The position numbers and the translations under genes are program-made. Below are positions 24,785 through 33,927 of a DNA stretch of 64,000 nt, piece after piece; the first letter of the stretch is position 1; every line of letters begins with the position of its first letter. A model generated the notes under the pieces. The model was not told the origin of the DNA. It was given only the letters and a program-made list of their open reading frames with translations, and did not search any database. Source of the stretch: Winogradskyella vidalii (lineage in GTDB: Bacteria; Bacteroidota; Bacteroidia; Flavobacteriales; Flavobacteriaceae); the NCBI RefSeq assembly GCF_013403955.1, contig NZ_JABFDG010000002.1, positions 186,001 through 250,000 of the forward strand. Reading direction: 5' to 3'.

Positions 24785-24796
24785 TGTTAAGAGCTT
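24785..24796 (-). repeat. Outer inverted repeat, right copy
   Basis: TGTTAAGAGCTT, exact reverse complement of 22279-22290. Confidence 0.5.
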
Positions 24797-24977
24797 ATTG
24801 CACACGGCTATTAATTCTATGTTACGCTTTATTTTTACTACTATTCTTTCATAAATATCTCTACACACCTTGTTGTATATAATTAATCACTTACTTCTCG
24901 TCTTCTCACAAAACCCTACTTAGTTTTCTTTTCCCTTTTTATTCCTTAAATTAGTTGCTCAACCACACCACCAAATC

Positions 24978-25571
24978 ATGAGCCATCATTTAAAACCTCA
25001 TCATAAGCTATTTACGCTATTCTTGTTGTTGGCCTTAGGATTTCTTTCTTGCAAAACTTCAGATAACAACACTAACCAACTCAAAATCGCTAAAACTTAC
25101 TATACTGCGCTCAATACTGCCGACACTGCTACAATGACCACTTTGGTTAGCGATAGTATTGTGATTAGAGAACAAGAAGATAATTATGAAGAACGGTTTT
25201 CTAATGCGGGATATATTCAATGGTTAATATGGGATGCCGTGTTTAAACCGACTTACAAAGTTCTAGAGCTAAAACAAGACGGCGATACGGTAAAAGCTAA
25301 AATTTCTAAAATAGATACAAGACTTCTTTTTCTTCATGAAGAGCCAATGGTTTGGTATGAAACTATTCAATTTGATAATCATCAAATAAAACATGTTGTA
25401 AGAACGACATACGAAGTTTTTCACCTTGATAAATTTCTTAAAAACAGAAGCCTGCTAACCAACTGGATTAATAAAAATCACCCCGAACTCAATGGCTTTC
25501 TACAGGATCAAACCGTAGTTGGTGGTGTAAAATATTTAAAAGCTATTGAACTCTATTCAAACACAGAATAA
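24978..25571 (+). CDS. SnoaL/NTF2-like lipoprotein of unknown function
   Basis: 197 aa. A lipoprotein signal with a slightly long basic n-region (MSHHLKPHHK, then LFLLLALGFLSC) precedes an NTF2-like domain: AKTYYTALNTADTATMTTLV, EERFSNAGYIQWLIWDAVFKP and paired strands to residue ~150. This fold serves both enzymes and binding proteins; no catalytic residues can be assigned. It lies just outside the inverted-repeat cassette and looks like resident chromosome. Confidence 0.6.
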   Translation: MSHHLKPHHKLFTLFLLLALGFLSCKTSDNNTNQLKIAKTYYTALNTADTATMTTLVSDSIVIREQEDNYEERFSNAGYIQWLIWDAVFKPTYKVLELKQDGDTVKAKISKIDTRLLFLHEEPMVWYETIQFDNHQIKHVVRTTYEVFHLDKFLKNRSLLTNWINKNHPELNGFLQDQTVVGGVKYLKAIELYSNTE

Positions 25572-25594
25572 ACAGTTATAGTTAAGTACTGCAT

Positions 25595-25624
25595 AAAAAA
25601 ACACCCACTCTCTCGAGCAGGTGC
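25595..25624 (-). terminator. Likely terminator of the TonB receptor operon
   Basis: On the minus strand CACC and CTC pair with GAG and GGTG (25602-25624) with internal mismatches, followed by a T7 run (25601-25595). It lies 142 nt after the receptor stop codon, so it would end a long 3' region. Confidence 0.45.
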
Positions 25625-25765
25625 TTTCCCTAACAAAAAAACTCAAAAACATCATGAAAACTTCACGATACGATTAATCTAAACCCTAACTTAAATTAAC
25701 CTTTCTTGTTAGTCATCAATCAACAAACCTCAGCCTGCTTCCCCACAGTCTAAGGCGTTGCATCT

Positions 25766-27988
25766 TTAAAACCTATAGCTTACGGTCCCTTTTAAAAAGA
25801 ATGGTGTTCCTGGGGTAAAATGAATTTCTTCCACAGACTGCGCTTCGTTTTGCAAACGCGATTCTGTGGCAAATTGTGTTTCATTCCAATCCACATCAAA
25901 CATATTCTCAATAGCCAAACCAAGCGTCACCTTATTCAGTTTATAATTGATGTTAAAATCGGTAACCATATACCCTTCAGCCACAATAGAATTATCTTCA
26001 TTAGCAGCTCTATCGTCTAAATATCTAAAGCGTACCCCTCCAGAAAACCCATTTAGATTATCGACTGATAAACCACCCGTTAAGGTAAAATCTGGTGCTA
26101 AAGGGATATAGTTTTCCCCGTCAGGATCATCAATACTTCTTGCATTTGTAAGTGTTGCATCTGTATCCAAGTATAACCAATCGGTCATTTGGTAACGTAA
26201 ACCTAAATCTAAACCATAACGTCTTGTTTTTCCGCTTGGCTCCACAATGCCGGCATCGCCAACATAGACAAACTCTTGTTCTAAAAATAAATACCATAAA
26301 GCTGAATTCACGACCACTTTTGGAAATGGTTTCCAAACCGTACCCAAATCTGCCCCATAAGAACGCGGTAAAATATCCTCACCTCCATTGGCAACTACTA
26401 CTCTTGTGTCGTTGGAATGAAAACCTAATCCAGATTTTAAATACAGCTGTAAATTATCTTGGGCATTGTAAAAGAAATTTAATTTAGGACTAAGAATCGT
26501 TTTCGTTTCAGATAAGGTTTCATAATTTGTCTGAAGTGCATCGTTGTACAAAAACTTAAAATAATCTAATCGTAAAGCGGGCGCTATTTTCAGTTTTCCA
26601 AATTCAAATTCGGCATTCACAAAGGCATCAATATTAGTTTGATTAATATCGCCTAATTGAATATTTTCTAAAGTCGTCGAGCGGTTTAAGGTTCGAGATA
26701 ACTCAACATCATCAGCAATATCGTGTCTTAAACCTAAACCTGAAGTAAGGGTTAGTTCGGTATCGCCTAAATAGGTGCGATGTGAAATAGCAGTATTAGC
26801 ACCAAAAATTTGTCGGTCTTCCTTTTGGTAAATTTGATCGCCATTAATAGGATCTTCTAAGAAAAACGTAAAGTTTGAATACAGCTCAAAAGCATAATGC
26901 GAATAAAAAGCGTTACTACTTAGTGTCGTCTGATCGTCAATATATTTATCGAAGGTGACATTAAGGTTGGTACGTTCTGTTTCACCACCTTCAGTATCAT
27001 CAATCGCACCGAATCTAGAAATATTTCCGTTATCAACCTCACGCTGTGGTATTTGTCCTGAAGCATCCCAACGACTTGTAAAATGTGATGCTGTTAAGGT
27101 TAATTTGTCATTCTCTGGCGAAAACATCACGTATTTTCCGAATAAATTTAATCGATTAAAATTCTGAGGTGATTCAAAAGGACCATCTGTAGCAATATAT
27201 TCCATAGCCACATAGGCATTTTGATTGTTCGTGTTTTCCATAAGATTAAATAGTCCTACCGTTCTCAAAGAATTAAACTGACCTGCTGAGAAAGAGATTT
27301 CACTTTCTTTTAAATAATCTTTGGTCTTAAAATTCACATAACCTGCGGTATTAAAATCACCTTCTTTGGCGTAATAACCTCCTTTACCAAAATCAATTTT
27401 ATTGACCGTTTCTGGGATTACAAAATGCAAATCACTATAGCCTTGACCATGCGCATGAGACACCATATTTACAGGCATACCGTCTACAGAAAGTGCTATA
27501 TCTGTTCCGTGATCAATATCAAATCCACGAAGAAATATCTGTTCGGCTTTTCCGCCACCTGCATGTTGCCCAATAAATAAGCCGGGTACTTTTCGCAATA
27601 CTTCTTGGGAAGAATTTACAGGGGTTACATTTAAGTCTAATCTCGAAATTGTACTTACAGTATTCAATGCTTCAGAAATCATCATTTCATCTAATTGAAA
27701 CGTTTTTTCTTCAAGCGTGACTCTAAAATTTTCAATTGATTTTATTTCTAAAATTTTGGTTTTGTACCCTAGTAACCCAACTCTGATAGAGTCTCCAATT
27801 TTTGTGTCGGTAATTACAAAAACGCCATTTTCAGAGGTATGTGCATGTGTTTCTGTGGCTAGGTTAAAAATATAAGCGCCATCTAAAGGCTGATTTAATT
27901 CATTTTCAACACTACCTTTTAAATTTTGACTGTAAGCAGTTAATGCAAAACAACTCAAGATAAAGCTAATTATGCGGATCTTTTTCAT
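25766..27988 (-). CDS. TonB-dependent outer-membrane receptor
   Basis: 740 aa. Signal peptide to AYSQ (about residue 20), a carboxypeptidase-regulatory-like beta domain (about 22-95, LKGSVENELNQPLDGAYIF), a plug domain (about 105-225, with EVLRKVPGLFIGQHAGGGKA and IFLRGFDIDHGTD) and a 22-strand-type barrel ending in VSYRF. The plug is rich in histidine (ETHAHTSEN, VSHAHGQGYSDLHF), which could suit a metal or metal-complex ligand, but this is only suggestive. It is the last gene of a minus-strand set with the TPR lipoprotein and the two DUF4331 proteins, so a shared role in uptake or sensing is plausible. Confidence 0.9.
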   Translation of the reverse strand: MKKIRIISFILSCFALTAYSQNLKGSVENELNQPLDGAYIFNLATETHAHTSENGVFVITDTKIGDSIRVGLLGYKTKILEIKSIENFRVTLEEKTFQLDEMMISEALNTVSTISRLDLNVTPVNSSQEVLRKVPGLFIGQHAGGGKAEQIFLRGFDIDHGTDIALSVDGMPVNMVSHAHGQGYSDLHFVIPETVNKIDFGKGGYYAKEGDFNTAGYVNFKTKDYLKESEISFSAGQFNSLRTVGLFNLMENTNNQNAYVAMEYIATDGPFESPQNFNRLNLFGKYVMFSPENDKLTLTASHFTSRWDASGQIPQREVDNGNISRFGAIDDTEGGETERTNLNVTFDKYIDDQTTLSSNAFYSHYAFELYSNFTFFLEDPINGDQIYQKEDRQIFGANTAISHRTYLGDTELTLTSGLGLRHDIADDVELSRTLNRSTTLENIQLGDINQTNIDAFVNAEFEFGKLKIAPALRLDYFKFLYNDALQTNYETLSETKTILSPKLNFFYNAQDNLQLYLKSGLGFHSNDTRVVVANGGEDILPRSYGADLGTVWKPFPKVVVNSALWYLFLEQEFVYVGDAGIVEPSGKTRRYGLDLGLRYQMTDWLYLDTDATLTNARSIDDPDGENYIPLAPDFTLTGGLSVDNLNGFSGGVRFRYLDDRAANEDNSIVAEGYMVTDFNINYKLNKVTLGLAIENMFDVDWNETQFATESRLQNEAQSVEEIHFTPGTPFFLKGTVSYRF

Positions 27989-28059
27989 TTTAAAGTTTTA
28001 AGATTATGGTTTAATTTCTTCGTGGCAAAACTAATTATTCTACATGGTTTTTGTAAGAA

Positions 28060-29337
28060 TTATAGTCGATTTACTTTTTGAGCCATTCCTGGTCCTAATT
28101 CATAAATACTCGCTAAAAGTTCCGTTTTTAAAGGTTTTAGTTGTTCTGTCTTACCTGTTGCCTTATAAATTTCTGCAACATGATATAACACAGCGGGTTC
28201 AAAGGTTTTTCCAGCTACAAATTCTTCGATGATTTGATTTGCTTTTTCTATATCGCCATTTTTAAAATAGCTCCACGCTAACAAATCGTAAGATTGTGGT
28301 GTTGGTCTATTTTCAACTTCAGATTTGGCAATTTCAATAGCTTTTTTAGGTAATAATAATTCGTCTGTAAGTAAGGTTATATTATAGCCATTATACATGT
28401 CACCATAGTGTTTATTGCTAACGGCTTCTTGGTAGTTTTGTAAGGCATTCGCTTTTAATTCTGAATTATTCTGAAATTCAGCAACCTCAGCTTTTAGTAA
28501 ATCGTAATCGGGAGCTTGGTAATACGTTGAAATGTGATTTAATATATTTAAGGCTTCTTCTGGATTATTTTCATGTGAAAATACAATCCATGCAATTCCT
28601 TTTTTAGCATAGGCATCATTGGGGTCTAACTCTAAAGCTTTCAGAAAATAATTATAAGATTTTTCAATTTCGCCTGCATGGCCATAGAAGTCGGCAGAAT
28701 TGGTATACGCCCATTGCTTCATGCTTTTTAAGTTTGAAGATTCGGCAATTTTAGTGGCTTTTTCCATGTTTTCAATAGCAGCATCTAAATTGCCATTGTG
28801 ATCTTCCCTTTTGGCTTTCCGGATTAAATAATCGAAATCTGATGTGTTTTTAATACCGCTTAAATACCCTTCGGCTTCAATATAGTTTCCTAATTCTAAG
28901 TGCACATCAAATAACATTTTTTTAGTGCCCACTAATTTTTCTCCATTAGCTTCTGCTTTTTTCAATGCAATTAAAGCATCTTTAAAACGGTGTTGCGAGA
29001 TGTAATTTGCAGCAAGGCTTTTTAGGAGTCCAGCATCACTATCATTAACAATGGTATTCGCTTTTAGAAAATCTTCTTCAGCTTTAATTAAATAAGCAAT
29101 ATTGCCTGTTGAATTAAAAACCTGAGTATTGGCATTGGCACGTTTTACCAAATAAGTGTAAGCATTATTACTGTTTTCAATTTTTTGAGTCCAGAAATCA
29201 ACGGCTTTTAAAAGTTTAGAATCATCAATAGTTGTTGTGAGGTAAGCTTGATAATCGGAAGACTTTGTAACCTGATCCGAATTACAGCTCCACAGTAAAG
29301 CTAATAGCAGTAACGGAAGTATCTTTTTTATGTACAT
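28060..29337 (-). CDS. TPR-repeat lipoprotein
   Basis: 425 aa. Lipoprotein signal MYIKKILPLLLLALLWSC (Cys18). The rest consists of TPR-like helix pairs, clearest near residues 110-145 (HRFKDALIALKKAEANGEKL), 178-250 (SYNYFLKALELDPNDAYAKK) and 325-400 (IAKSEVENRPTPQSYDLLAW). It should lie at the membrane facing the periplasm or surface and bind partners. It sits between DUF4331 genes (upstream) and a TonB receptor (71 nt downstream). Confidence 0.8.
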   Translation of the reverse strand: MYIKKILPLLLLALLWSCNSDQVTKSSDYQAYLTTTIDDSKLLKAVDFWTQKIENSNNAYTYLVKRANANTQVFNSTGNIAYLIKAEEDFLKANTIVNDSDAGLLKSLAANYISQHRFKDALIALKKAEANGEKLVGTKKMLFDVHLELGNYIEAEGYLSGIKNTSDFDYLIRKAKREDHNGNLDAAIENMEKATKIAESSNLKSMKQWAYTNSADFYGHAGEIEKSYNYFLKALELDPNDAYAKKGIAWIVFSHENNPEEALNILNHISTYYQAPDYDLLKAEVAEFQNNSELKANALQNYQEAVSNKHYGDMYNGYNITLLTDELLLPKKAIEIAKSEVENRPTPQSYDLLAWSYFKNGDIEKANQIIEEFVAGKTFEPAVLYHVAEIYKATGKTEQLKPLKTELLASIYELGPGMAQKVNRL

Positions 29338-29436
29338 GATAATGTGTTTTTGAGTTTTAAGTATTTTGTGATTTGTAATTGCTTATAAGCTGAAATGAGA
29401 TTGTTAAATCCCATTTCAGATTATAGTAGCAATCAT

Positions 29437-30015
29437 TTACCAAGGAGACGCTAAGTAAGGGAAAGTGGTTAAAAAGTCTTTGTCATTAGAAGCGACATTA
29501 TCGCTAGTAAGTCCTGGGAATTCTGGGTCACTTAGTCCGTCTTCACCTCCAAATATCAGTATCAACTCTACATCGATAACATCATCTGCTAAGGCTCTAC
29601 CTGTTAACACATTGGTACCATCAAAAAAGCTTGTTGGTCCGTCTAAGGAAACGGTTAATACATCGGTTGCTAACACACCTGTAAACTGTGCTGCTGTAAA
29701 ACCTAACGCATTAGCATCATCAGGGTTTTCTGGATTATAAGCAGGACTCAAAGTTTCTAATTTAGTTTGAAAAGCACTTTGAAACATCGCGCCCATTTCT
29801 GAAGGAATGGTGGTGTTAAATGTGTCTTTCATATCATCGTTAACAAATACCGTATTAATAGCAGGTCTAGCCATTTGGTCTTCTTGTATATAAGTTCCGC
29901 TAAAGTCTGGACCTGTTGGAGAAACTATATTAATGTCGTCGTCGTTGCTACAGTTAATCGCTGTCATAGAAGCTAAAATAGCAACTGCAAATAATTTTAT
30001 TGTATTGAATTTCAT
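29437..30015 (-). CDS. DUF4331 family lipoprotein, C-terminal-half type
   Basis: 192 aa. Lipoprotein signal (ASMTAINCSNDDD). The sequence matches the second half of full-length DUF4331 proteins: DQMARPAINTVFVNDDMKDTFN and GRALADDVIDVELILIFGG. It lacks the N-terminal DHIDAPA and DITDFYAF elements, which the gene just upstream (30070-30723) carries. So the two adjacent genes together cover one DUF4331 protein. The function of the family is not known. Confidence 0.75.
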   Translation of the reverse strand: MKFNTIKLFAVAILASMTAINCSNDDDINIVSPTGPDFSGTYIQEDQMARPAINTVFVNDDMKDTFNTTIPSEMGAMFQSAFQTKLETLSPAYNPENPDDANALGFTAAQFTGVLATDVLTVSLDGPTSFFDGTNVLTGRALADDVIDVELILIFGGEDGLSDPEFPGLTSDNVASNDKDFLTTFPYLASPW

Positions 30016-30069
30016 GTGATTATATTTTAGTATTAATGATTTTTATTGAAACATCTAAGTTTCAGAACA

Positions 30070-30723
30070 TTATTGTTTTCTTTTAGATTCTACCCAAGTT
30101 TTAATGGTACCTGAACCACCAATCATAGCTTTAGGCACCTCAACTACTACAGATAAAACATTAGAACCTGCAAAGGTGTCATCGCCTGGATTTTCAAATC
30201 CACCAGCATCACCATTGATGATAGCTGTATATTGGTTAAAGTCGAAAAAGAAAGGATCATCTCTTGGACCTGCAAAGAATTTCATACCACCAAACTCTTC
30301 TATAATTGCAGATTCGCCATAATTGGTAATATCAACCACTGCTGAATTAGCCGCTGTAGACGCCACCGTACTGCTTAAACCTGTTTGTGATGGTGCTGTT
30401 GGTCCATAGAAATACATTTTACCATCTCTAGGAATGGCTTGTATCACCAAATCTTCAACATTGTCGTCATTGGTGTCAATGTTAATTTCTAGCATAACGT
30501 TTTCATCAAATGAAGCGCTGCTCGTATCCCCAGGTGCTAGCAAACCTTGTACATTAGCAACAAATGCAATGTTAGAATTGTCCTCGCCTCTAAAGGCGTA
30601 AAAATCGGTAATGTCACTAGACCCCCCTTGTACTGCTGGCGCATCAATGTGATCAGCTGCAATAGCAACAAATGTAGCAACGCCTAAAACTGCTGATGCG
30701 AATAAAATTTTTGTTTTTTTCAT
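30070..30723 (-). CDS. DUF4331 family exported protein, N-terminal-half type
   Basis: 217 aa. Signal peptide MKKTKILFASAVLGVATFVAIAA; the mature protein starts at once with DHIDAPAVQGGSSDITDFYAFRG, the hallmark of DUF4331. It ends after VVEVPKAMIGGSGTIKTWVESKRKQ, where longer family members go on into the half encoded by the next gene 54 nt away. It is the first gene of the minus-strand set and has a 216-nt upstream region shared with the divergent LETM1-like gene. Confidence 0.8.
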   Translation of the reverse strand: MKKTKILFASAVLGVATFVAIAADHIDAPAVQGGSSDITDFYAFRGEDNSNIAFVANVQGLLAPGDTSSASFDENVMLEINIDTNDDNVEDLVIQAIPRDGKMYFYGPTAPSQTGLSSTVASTAANSAVVDITNYGESAIIEEFGGMKFFAGPRDDPFFFDFNQYTAIINGDAGGFENPGDDTFAGSNVLSVVVEVPKAMIGGSGTIKTWVESKRKQ

Positions 30724-30912
30724 AAGTATTAATTTAATGGTTTGTAATTTTCACTTACCGTTTCCTATTGATTCAGAAACAACAAATGCTTTTTTAATTT
30801 TGAGATTTTCGTTAATTATTTTGTCTCTGCTCTACCTACGAAAAAATAAACTGACCGGTTTTGTTAAAATTATGTTAACGAAATAAATACGTGATTTTTC
30901 GACATAATAATT

Positions 30913-30920
30913 TAACTTTG
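30913..30920 (+). promoter_or_regulatory. -7 box of the LETM1-like gene
   Basis: TAACTTTG, a perfect TAnnTTTG match, 19 nt before the start codon. No clear -33 TTG is present. Confidence 0.45.
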
Positions 30921-30939
30921 AAGCTTTAAAAATCATCCT

Positions 30940-32115
30940 ATGAATCCATCAGCTAGCGGCTGGATAAAAAAATTACTTAATCAGGTTTCTGAAAGCATAT
31001 ATTCTCAGACTGAGGATAGCGTGTTTTATAGAAATTTGAAACACGCTGGATTTATCTATGGCAGTAATATAAAAGTGGTTCTCGATATTGTGAAACCCTT
31101 TGACCTCAGTGAAGAAGAACGTTGTAAAACCAATTTATTACTGACCTTTTATTTTATTCATACCAAAGCAAAAACGGATACCGAGTTTACAACGAGTCTT
31201 ATTAAATATTATAAGACTATTAGCGACCAAAAGCGTTCGTTTTTTGAAGATCTATTTAGTGATAAATCACCCGATAGTCTTCTGGAAAAAATTATTCATA
31301 AACGCATTCATATTGATGATAATTTAATTTCAAAAAGTTTTAATTATTTCTTAATTAATGCGCTTTTATTTGTTGATGTCTTAGGCTATTATCGTTTTCT
31401 AGAAGACGAAAAAAACATCAAATCTTATGTTACGAATTTAGAATTTGCCCTAGAAACTATTGTTTTTTCAGTTATTGAAAACAAGACGGAGAAATCGGAA
31501 TACGACCAAAACCTTATTAAATTATTTGAAAGTTCTATTCGTCATAAAAACGCAGAGGTATTGACTTATAAAGATGCCATCGCTTTTATTAAAACACCTT
31601 TAGAGAAATTATACGTCATCGATTTGGTATGTATGGCTTCTTGGACAGATAAAATTATAGACAATGAGGAACGCGCTTTTTTAAAACAATTAGAAAAAGA
31701 TTTAAATGTTGAACACAAAGTTGTAGTCAGGTCTATAAACGATATCAACTTATTCTATGATGAGCATAAGGATAAGGTTTCATTTTTAAGTTCTAAAAAT
31801 TTAGCGCAGAGTTTTTACGACAACAGTAGTAAGGTGGTTTCTAAATTAATAAATAGAAATAGTAAACGCCTTATTAAAGAACTATCGGAAAGCAAAGAAG
31901 CAATGACGCTTTTAGCGCAATCGACCCAACGTAATCTAACAGATGAGGAACAGAAGAAAATTCAGTCGCAATTAATGGATATTTTTAAATCCATTCCTAG
32001 TTTAGCAATTTTTATGTTACCTGGCGGTATGATTTTGTTACCCTTATTTGTGAAATTTATCCCTAAATTATTACCATCTGCATTTGATGATAATCGGATA
32101 GACGATAAAAAATAA
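30940..32115 (+). CDS. LETM1-like (biofilm-associated type) protein
   Basis: 391 aa, mostly helical, no signal peptide. The C-terminal ~60 residues (DIFKSIPSLAIFMLPGGMIL, LPLFVKFIPKLLPSAF) form the Pro/Gly-rich hydrophobic segment that defines LETM1-like proteins, the mitochondrial ion-exchange/ribosome-binding family. Flavobacterial homologs are annotated as LETM1-related biofilm-associated proteins. The N-terminal 330 residues have no recognised domain. Its exact role in bacteria is open. It converges on the LytTR regulator gene with only 2 nt between them and no terminator hairpin. Confidence 0.75.
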   Translation: MNPSASGWIKKLLNQVSESIYSQTEDSVFYRNLKHAGFIYGSNIKVVLDIVKPFDLSEEERCKTNLLLTFYFIHTKAKTDTEFTTSLIKYYKTISDQKRSFFEDLFSDKSPDSLLEKIIHKRIHIDDNLISKSFNYFLINALLFVDVLGYYRFLEDEKNIKSYVTNLEFALETIVFSVIENKTEKSEYDQNLIKLFESSIRHKNAEVLTYKDAIAFIKTPLEKLYVIDLVCMASWTDKIIDNEERAFLKQLEKDLNVEHKVVVRSINDINLFYDEHKDKVSFLSSKNLAQSFYDNSSKVVSKLINRNSKRLIKELSESKEAMTLLAQSTQRNLTDEEQKKIQSQLMDIFKSIPSLAIFMLPGGMILLPLFVKFIPKLLPSAFDDNRIDDKK

Positions 32116-32117
32116 AT

Positions 32118-32873
32118 TTACTCCAGCCAGTTTTTAAAATCCTTAACACGCTCTCTAGCTACAATAATGTCTTGTTCATTAAAACGGTTGAGTTTAATTT
32201 GCAGTCGTGAATTGGTATAACTAATAATATCCTTTATCGCATTGACATTGATATAGAATTTTCTACTAGTTCTAAAAAAGACATTAGGTGCTAAATCGGC
32301 TTCAAGTTGGTCTAAAGTGGCATCTAACAAGTAATTTCGGCCTTCTTTAGTATAAGCATAAGTGCCTTTGTTTTCACTATAAATACATTCAATATCTTCT
32401 ATATTTATGAGTTTTAAATGCTGACCAACTTTAACTGAAAAGCGTTTTTTGTATTCACGCTCAATAGGATTAACTAATAGGTTTTTTATATCATCAAAAT
32501 CTAGAGTGACAGCTTGTTTTTGAGGAGTTCTTCCTTTATATTTTTCAACAGCCTTTTCTAAATCTTCATCGTCTATAGGTTTTAATAAATAGTCAATACT
32601 ATTGAGTTTGAAGGCTTGTAAGGCATATTCATCGTAAGCCGTTGTAAAAATTACAGCCGATTTTATATCAATAGCTTCAAAGATTTCAAAAGACAAACCA
32701 TCACTGAGCTGAATATCTAGAAAAATTAAATCGGGATGCTCATTATTTTGAAACCATTCAATTGATTCTTCAACAGAATGTAGCATGGTTTCCGCATTAA
32801 TATCTAAAACTTTCAACATACGTTGCAATCGTCTTGCGGATGGTTTTTCGTCTTCTATTATAATAACATTCAT
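32118..32873 (-). CDS. LytTR-family response regulator
   Basis: 251 aa. Receiver domain (about 1-120) with the acidic pair IIEDE, the phosphoacceptor Asp in DLIFLDIQLSDG, and the conserved Thr/Lys (FTTAYDEYA, YLLKPID). LytTR DNA-binding domain (about 150-251) with FSVKVGQHLKLINIEDIECI and FRTSRKFYINVNAI. It ends the operon that starts with the histidine kinase at 33928-35286, its likely partner. Targets cannot be inferred. Confidence 0.93.
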   Translation of the reverse strand: MNVIIIEDEKPSARRLQRMLKVLDINAETMLHSVEESIEWFQNNEHPDLIFLDIQLSDGLSFEIFEAIDIKSAVIFTTAYDEYALQAFKLNSIDYLLKPIDDEDLEKAVEKYKGRTPQKQAVTLDFDDIKNLLVNPIEREYKKRFSVKVGQHLKLINIEDIECIYSENKGTYAYTKEGRNYLLDATLDQLEADLAPNVFFRTSRKFYINVNAIKDIISYTNSRLQIKLNRFNEQDIIVARERVKDFKNWLE

Positions 32874-32909
32874 TGACTTTAATTTCTTATTTATAATTAA
32901 CTGATTTTG

Positions 32910-33227
32910 CTATTCCCAAAAAGTGGTTTCTTCTTTCTTATTCTTAAGGAATTGTTCTGTTTTTTTGTCCTTCCAGCTTTTTTTAAAAATTTGTTTGTCT
33001 TTAAATACATTTAAACCGTGAATTATAATAAAAACCGTCCAAACGACTATAACACTCAAATTTAAGCTGATAATATTATTTTTATAAGGCCCTGCAACGA
33101 TGTATAAATTATACAGCAGAAGTGCGATTACTACAATATATCCGGCCAGGTGAATATAGAATAGCTTAATCCGTCTAAGCGTTTCTTTTGCCTTTTTTAG
33201 CTGTTGATGTTTGTCGTCAGTATTCAT
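32910..33227 (-). CDS. 2TM-domain small membrane protein (third copy)
   Basis: 105 aa with two transmembrane helices (about residues 24-43 and 57-75) and the family signature: an N-terminal basic helix with KAKETLRRIKLFYIHLAGYI and a C-terminal amphipathic helix with FKKSWKDKKTEQFLK. Three such genes lie in a row and the same domain ends the neighbouring kinase. It is the most divergent copy: it lacks the W/G-rich loop before helix 2 and is Lys-rich at the end. Function unknown; membrane partner of the kinase is an inference. Confidence 0.8.
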   Translation of the reverse strand: MNTDDKHQQLKKAKETLRRIKLFYIHLAGYIVVIALLLYNLYIVAGPYKNNIISLNLSVIVVWTVFIIIHGLNVFKDKQIFKKSWKDKKTEQFLKNKKEETTFWE

Positions 33228-33245
33228 AGTTTATTCTTAATCCGT

Positions 33246-33590
33246 TTACTCCCAATTTTCACGTTCTTTCTCCATCATTTCTGCTATTTTTTTCTCTTCC
33301 CAATGCTTTCCGAATAAGAAATCGGTTCCAAAAACGCCTAGAAAATGAAATAATAATCCAATACCCCAAAATAGGGCTGTCGCAAAGGTTCCAAAATGGA
33401 AAAAACCTTCATCAGAATTGACGCTAATGACAATGATTAAAAAAATATTTACAATCACATAAGACGCCAAGTGCCAATAAAATCCCATAATAGAATCCAC
33501 TTTTTTTTTAGCTCTTAAATACGCTTCTTCTTCTCTATAATCTCTTCTATCTTGTTGTTCTTCGTAGGGTTCTACAGTATATTTTTCCAT
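33246..33590 (-). CDS. 2TM-domain small membrane protein (second copy)
   Basis: 114 aa. Acidic/basic N-terminus (DRRDYREEEAYLRAKKKVD), helix 1 with FYWHLASYVIVNIFLI, helix 2 with ALFWGIGLLFHFLGVF, then KHWEEKKIAEMMEKE. This matches the 2TM domain at the kinase C-terminus (WGIGLAFQ, then WEERKIKEFM). Spacing to its neighbours is 8 and 18 nt, so it is co-transcribed with them. Confidence 0.85.
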   Translation of the reverse strand: MEKYTVEPYEEQQDRRDYREEEAYLRAKKKVDSIMGFYWHLASYVIVNIFLIIVISVNSDEGFFHFGTFATALFWGIGLLFHFLGVFGTDFLFGKHWEEKKIAEMMEKERENWE

Positions 33591-33598
33591 AATAATAT

Positions 33599-33916
33599 TT
33601 AATCGTTTTGTAATTCATCATTCATATATTTTTCAATTTTACGTGCCTCCCAATCATGTCCTAAAACTAGAGGAAGAATAAACACAGAAAATGCGTGTAA
33701 TGACAATCCTACACCCCAAACTAACCAAGAGGCAAAGGTGGAAAAATCATAAAAAGCGTCTTCAAATGTTTCACCATTATTCATGTTATTCATAATTTTA
33801 ACAGTGGATATCACAGTATTAATCACTATAAAAACCGCAAAATGCGTGTAAAATTGCTTAAGTTTCTCAACTCTATTTTTAGCTTTTAAAAATTTTAAAT
33901 TTGAATCTTGTCTCAT
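33599..33916 (-). CDS. 2TM-domain small membrane protein (first copy)
   Basis: 105 aa. The order is the same as in the other copies: AKNRVEKLKQFYTHFAVFIV, a loop with a predicted periplasmic acidic stretch (NNGETFEDAFYDF), SWLVWGVGLSLHAFSVF and DWEARKIEKYMNDE. It directly follows the histidine kinase (11 nt gap). Confidence 0.85.
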   Translation of the reverse strand: MRQDSNLKFLKAKNRVEKLKQFYTHFAVFIVINTVISTVKIMNNMNNGETFEDAFYDFSTFASWLVWGVGLSLHAFSVFILPLVLGHDWEARKIEKYMNDELQND

Positions 33917-33927
33917 AAGTTTTTAAA

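Larger units (their letters stand above)
24654..24977. other. Intergenic region after the Mrr-STAND gene
   Basis: A 324-nt gap without a coding frame. It holds the right copies of the inner (24666-24682) and outer (24785-24796) inverted repeats and a perfect 16-bp palindrome at 24764-24779. A likely promoter segment for the next gene (TAAATTAGTTGCTCA, 24947-24961) lies at its end. Confidence 0.6.

Noticed and set aside
26152..26487. Plus-strand open frames inside the TonB receptor gene (also near 25820 and 26955)
   Set aside because: Antisense shadows of a well-supported outer-membrane receptor, with unnatural composition.
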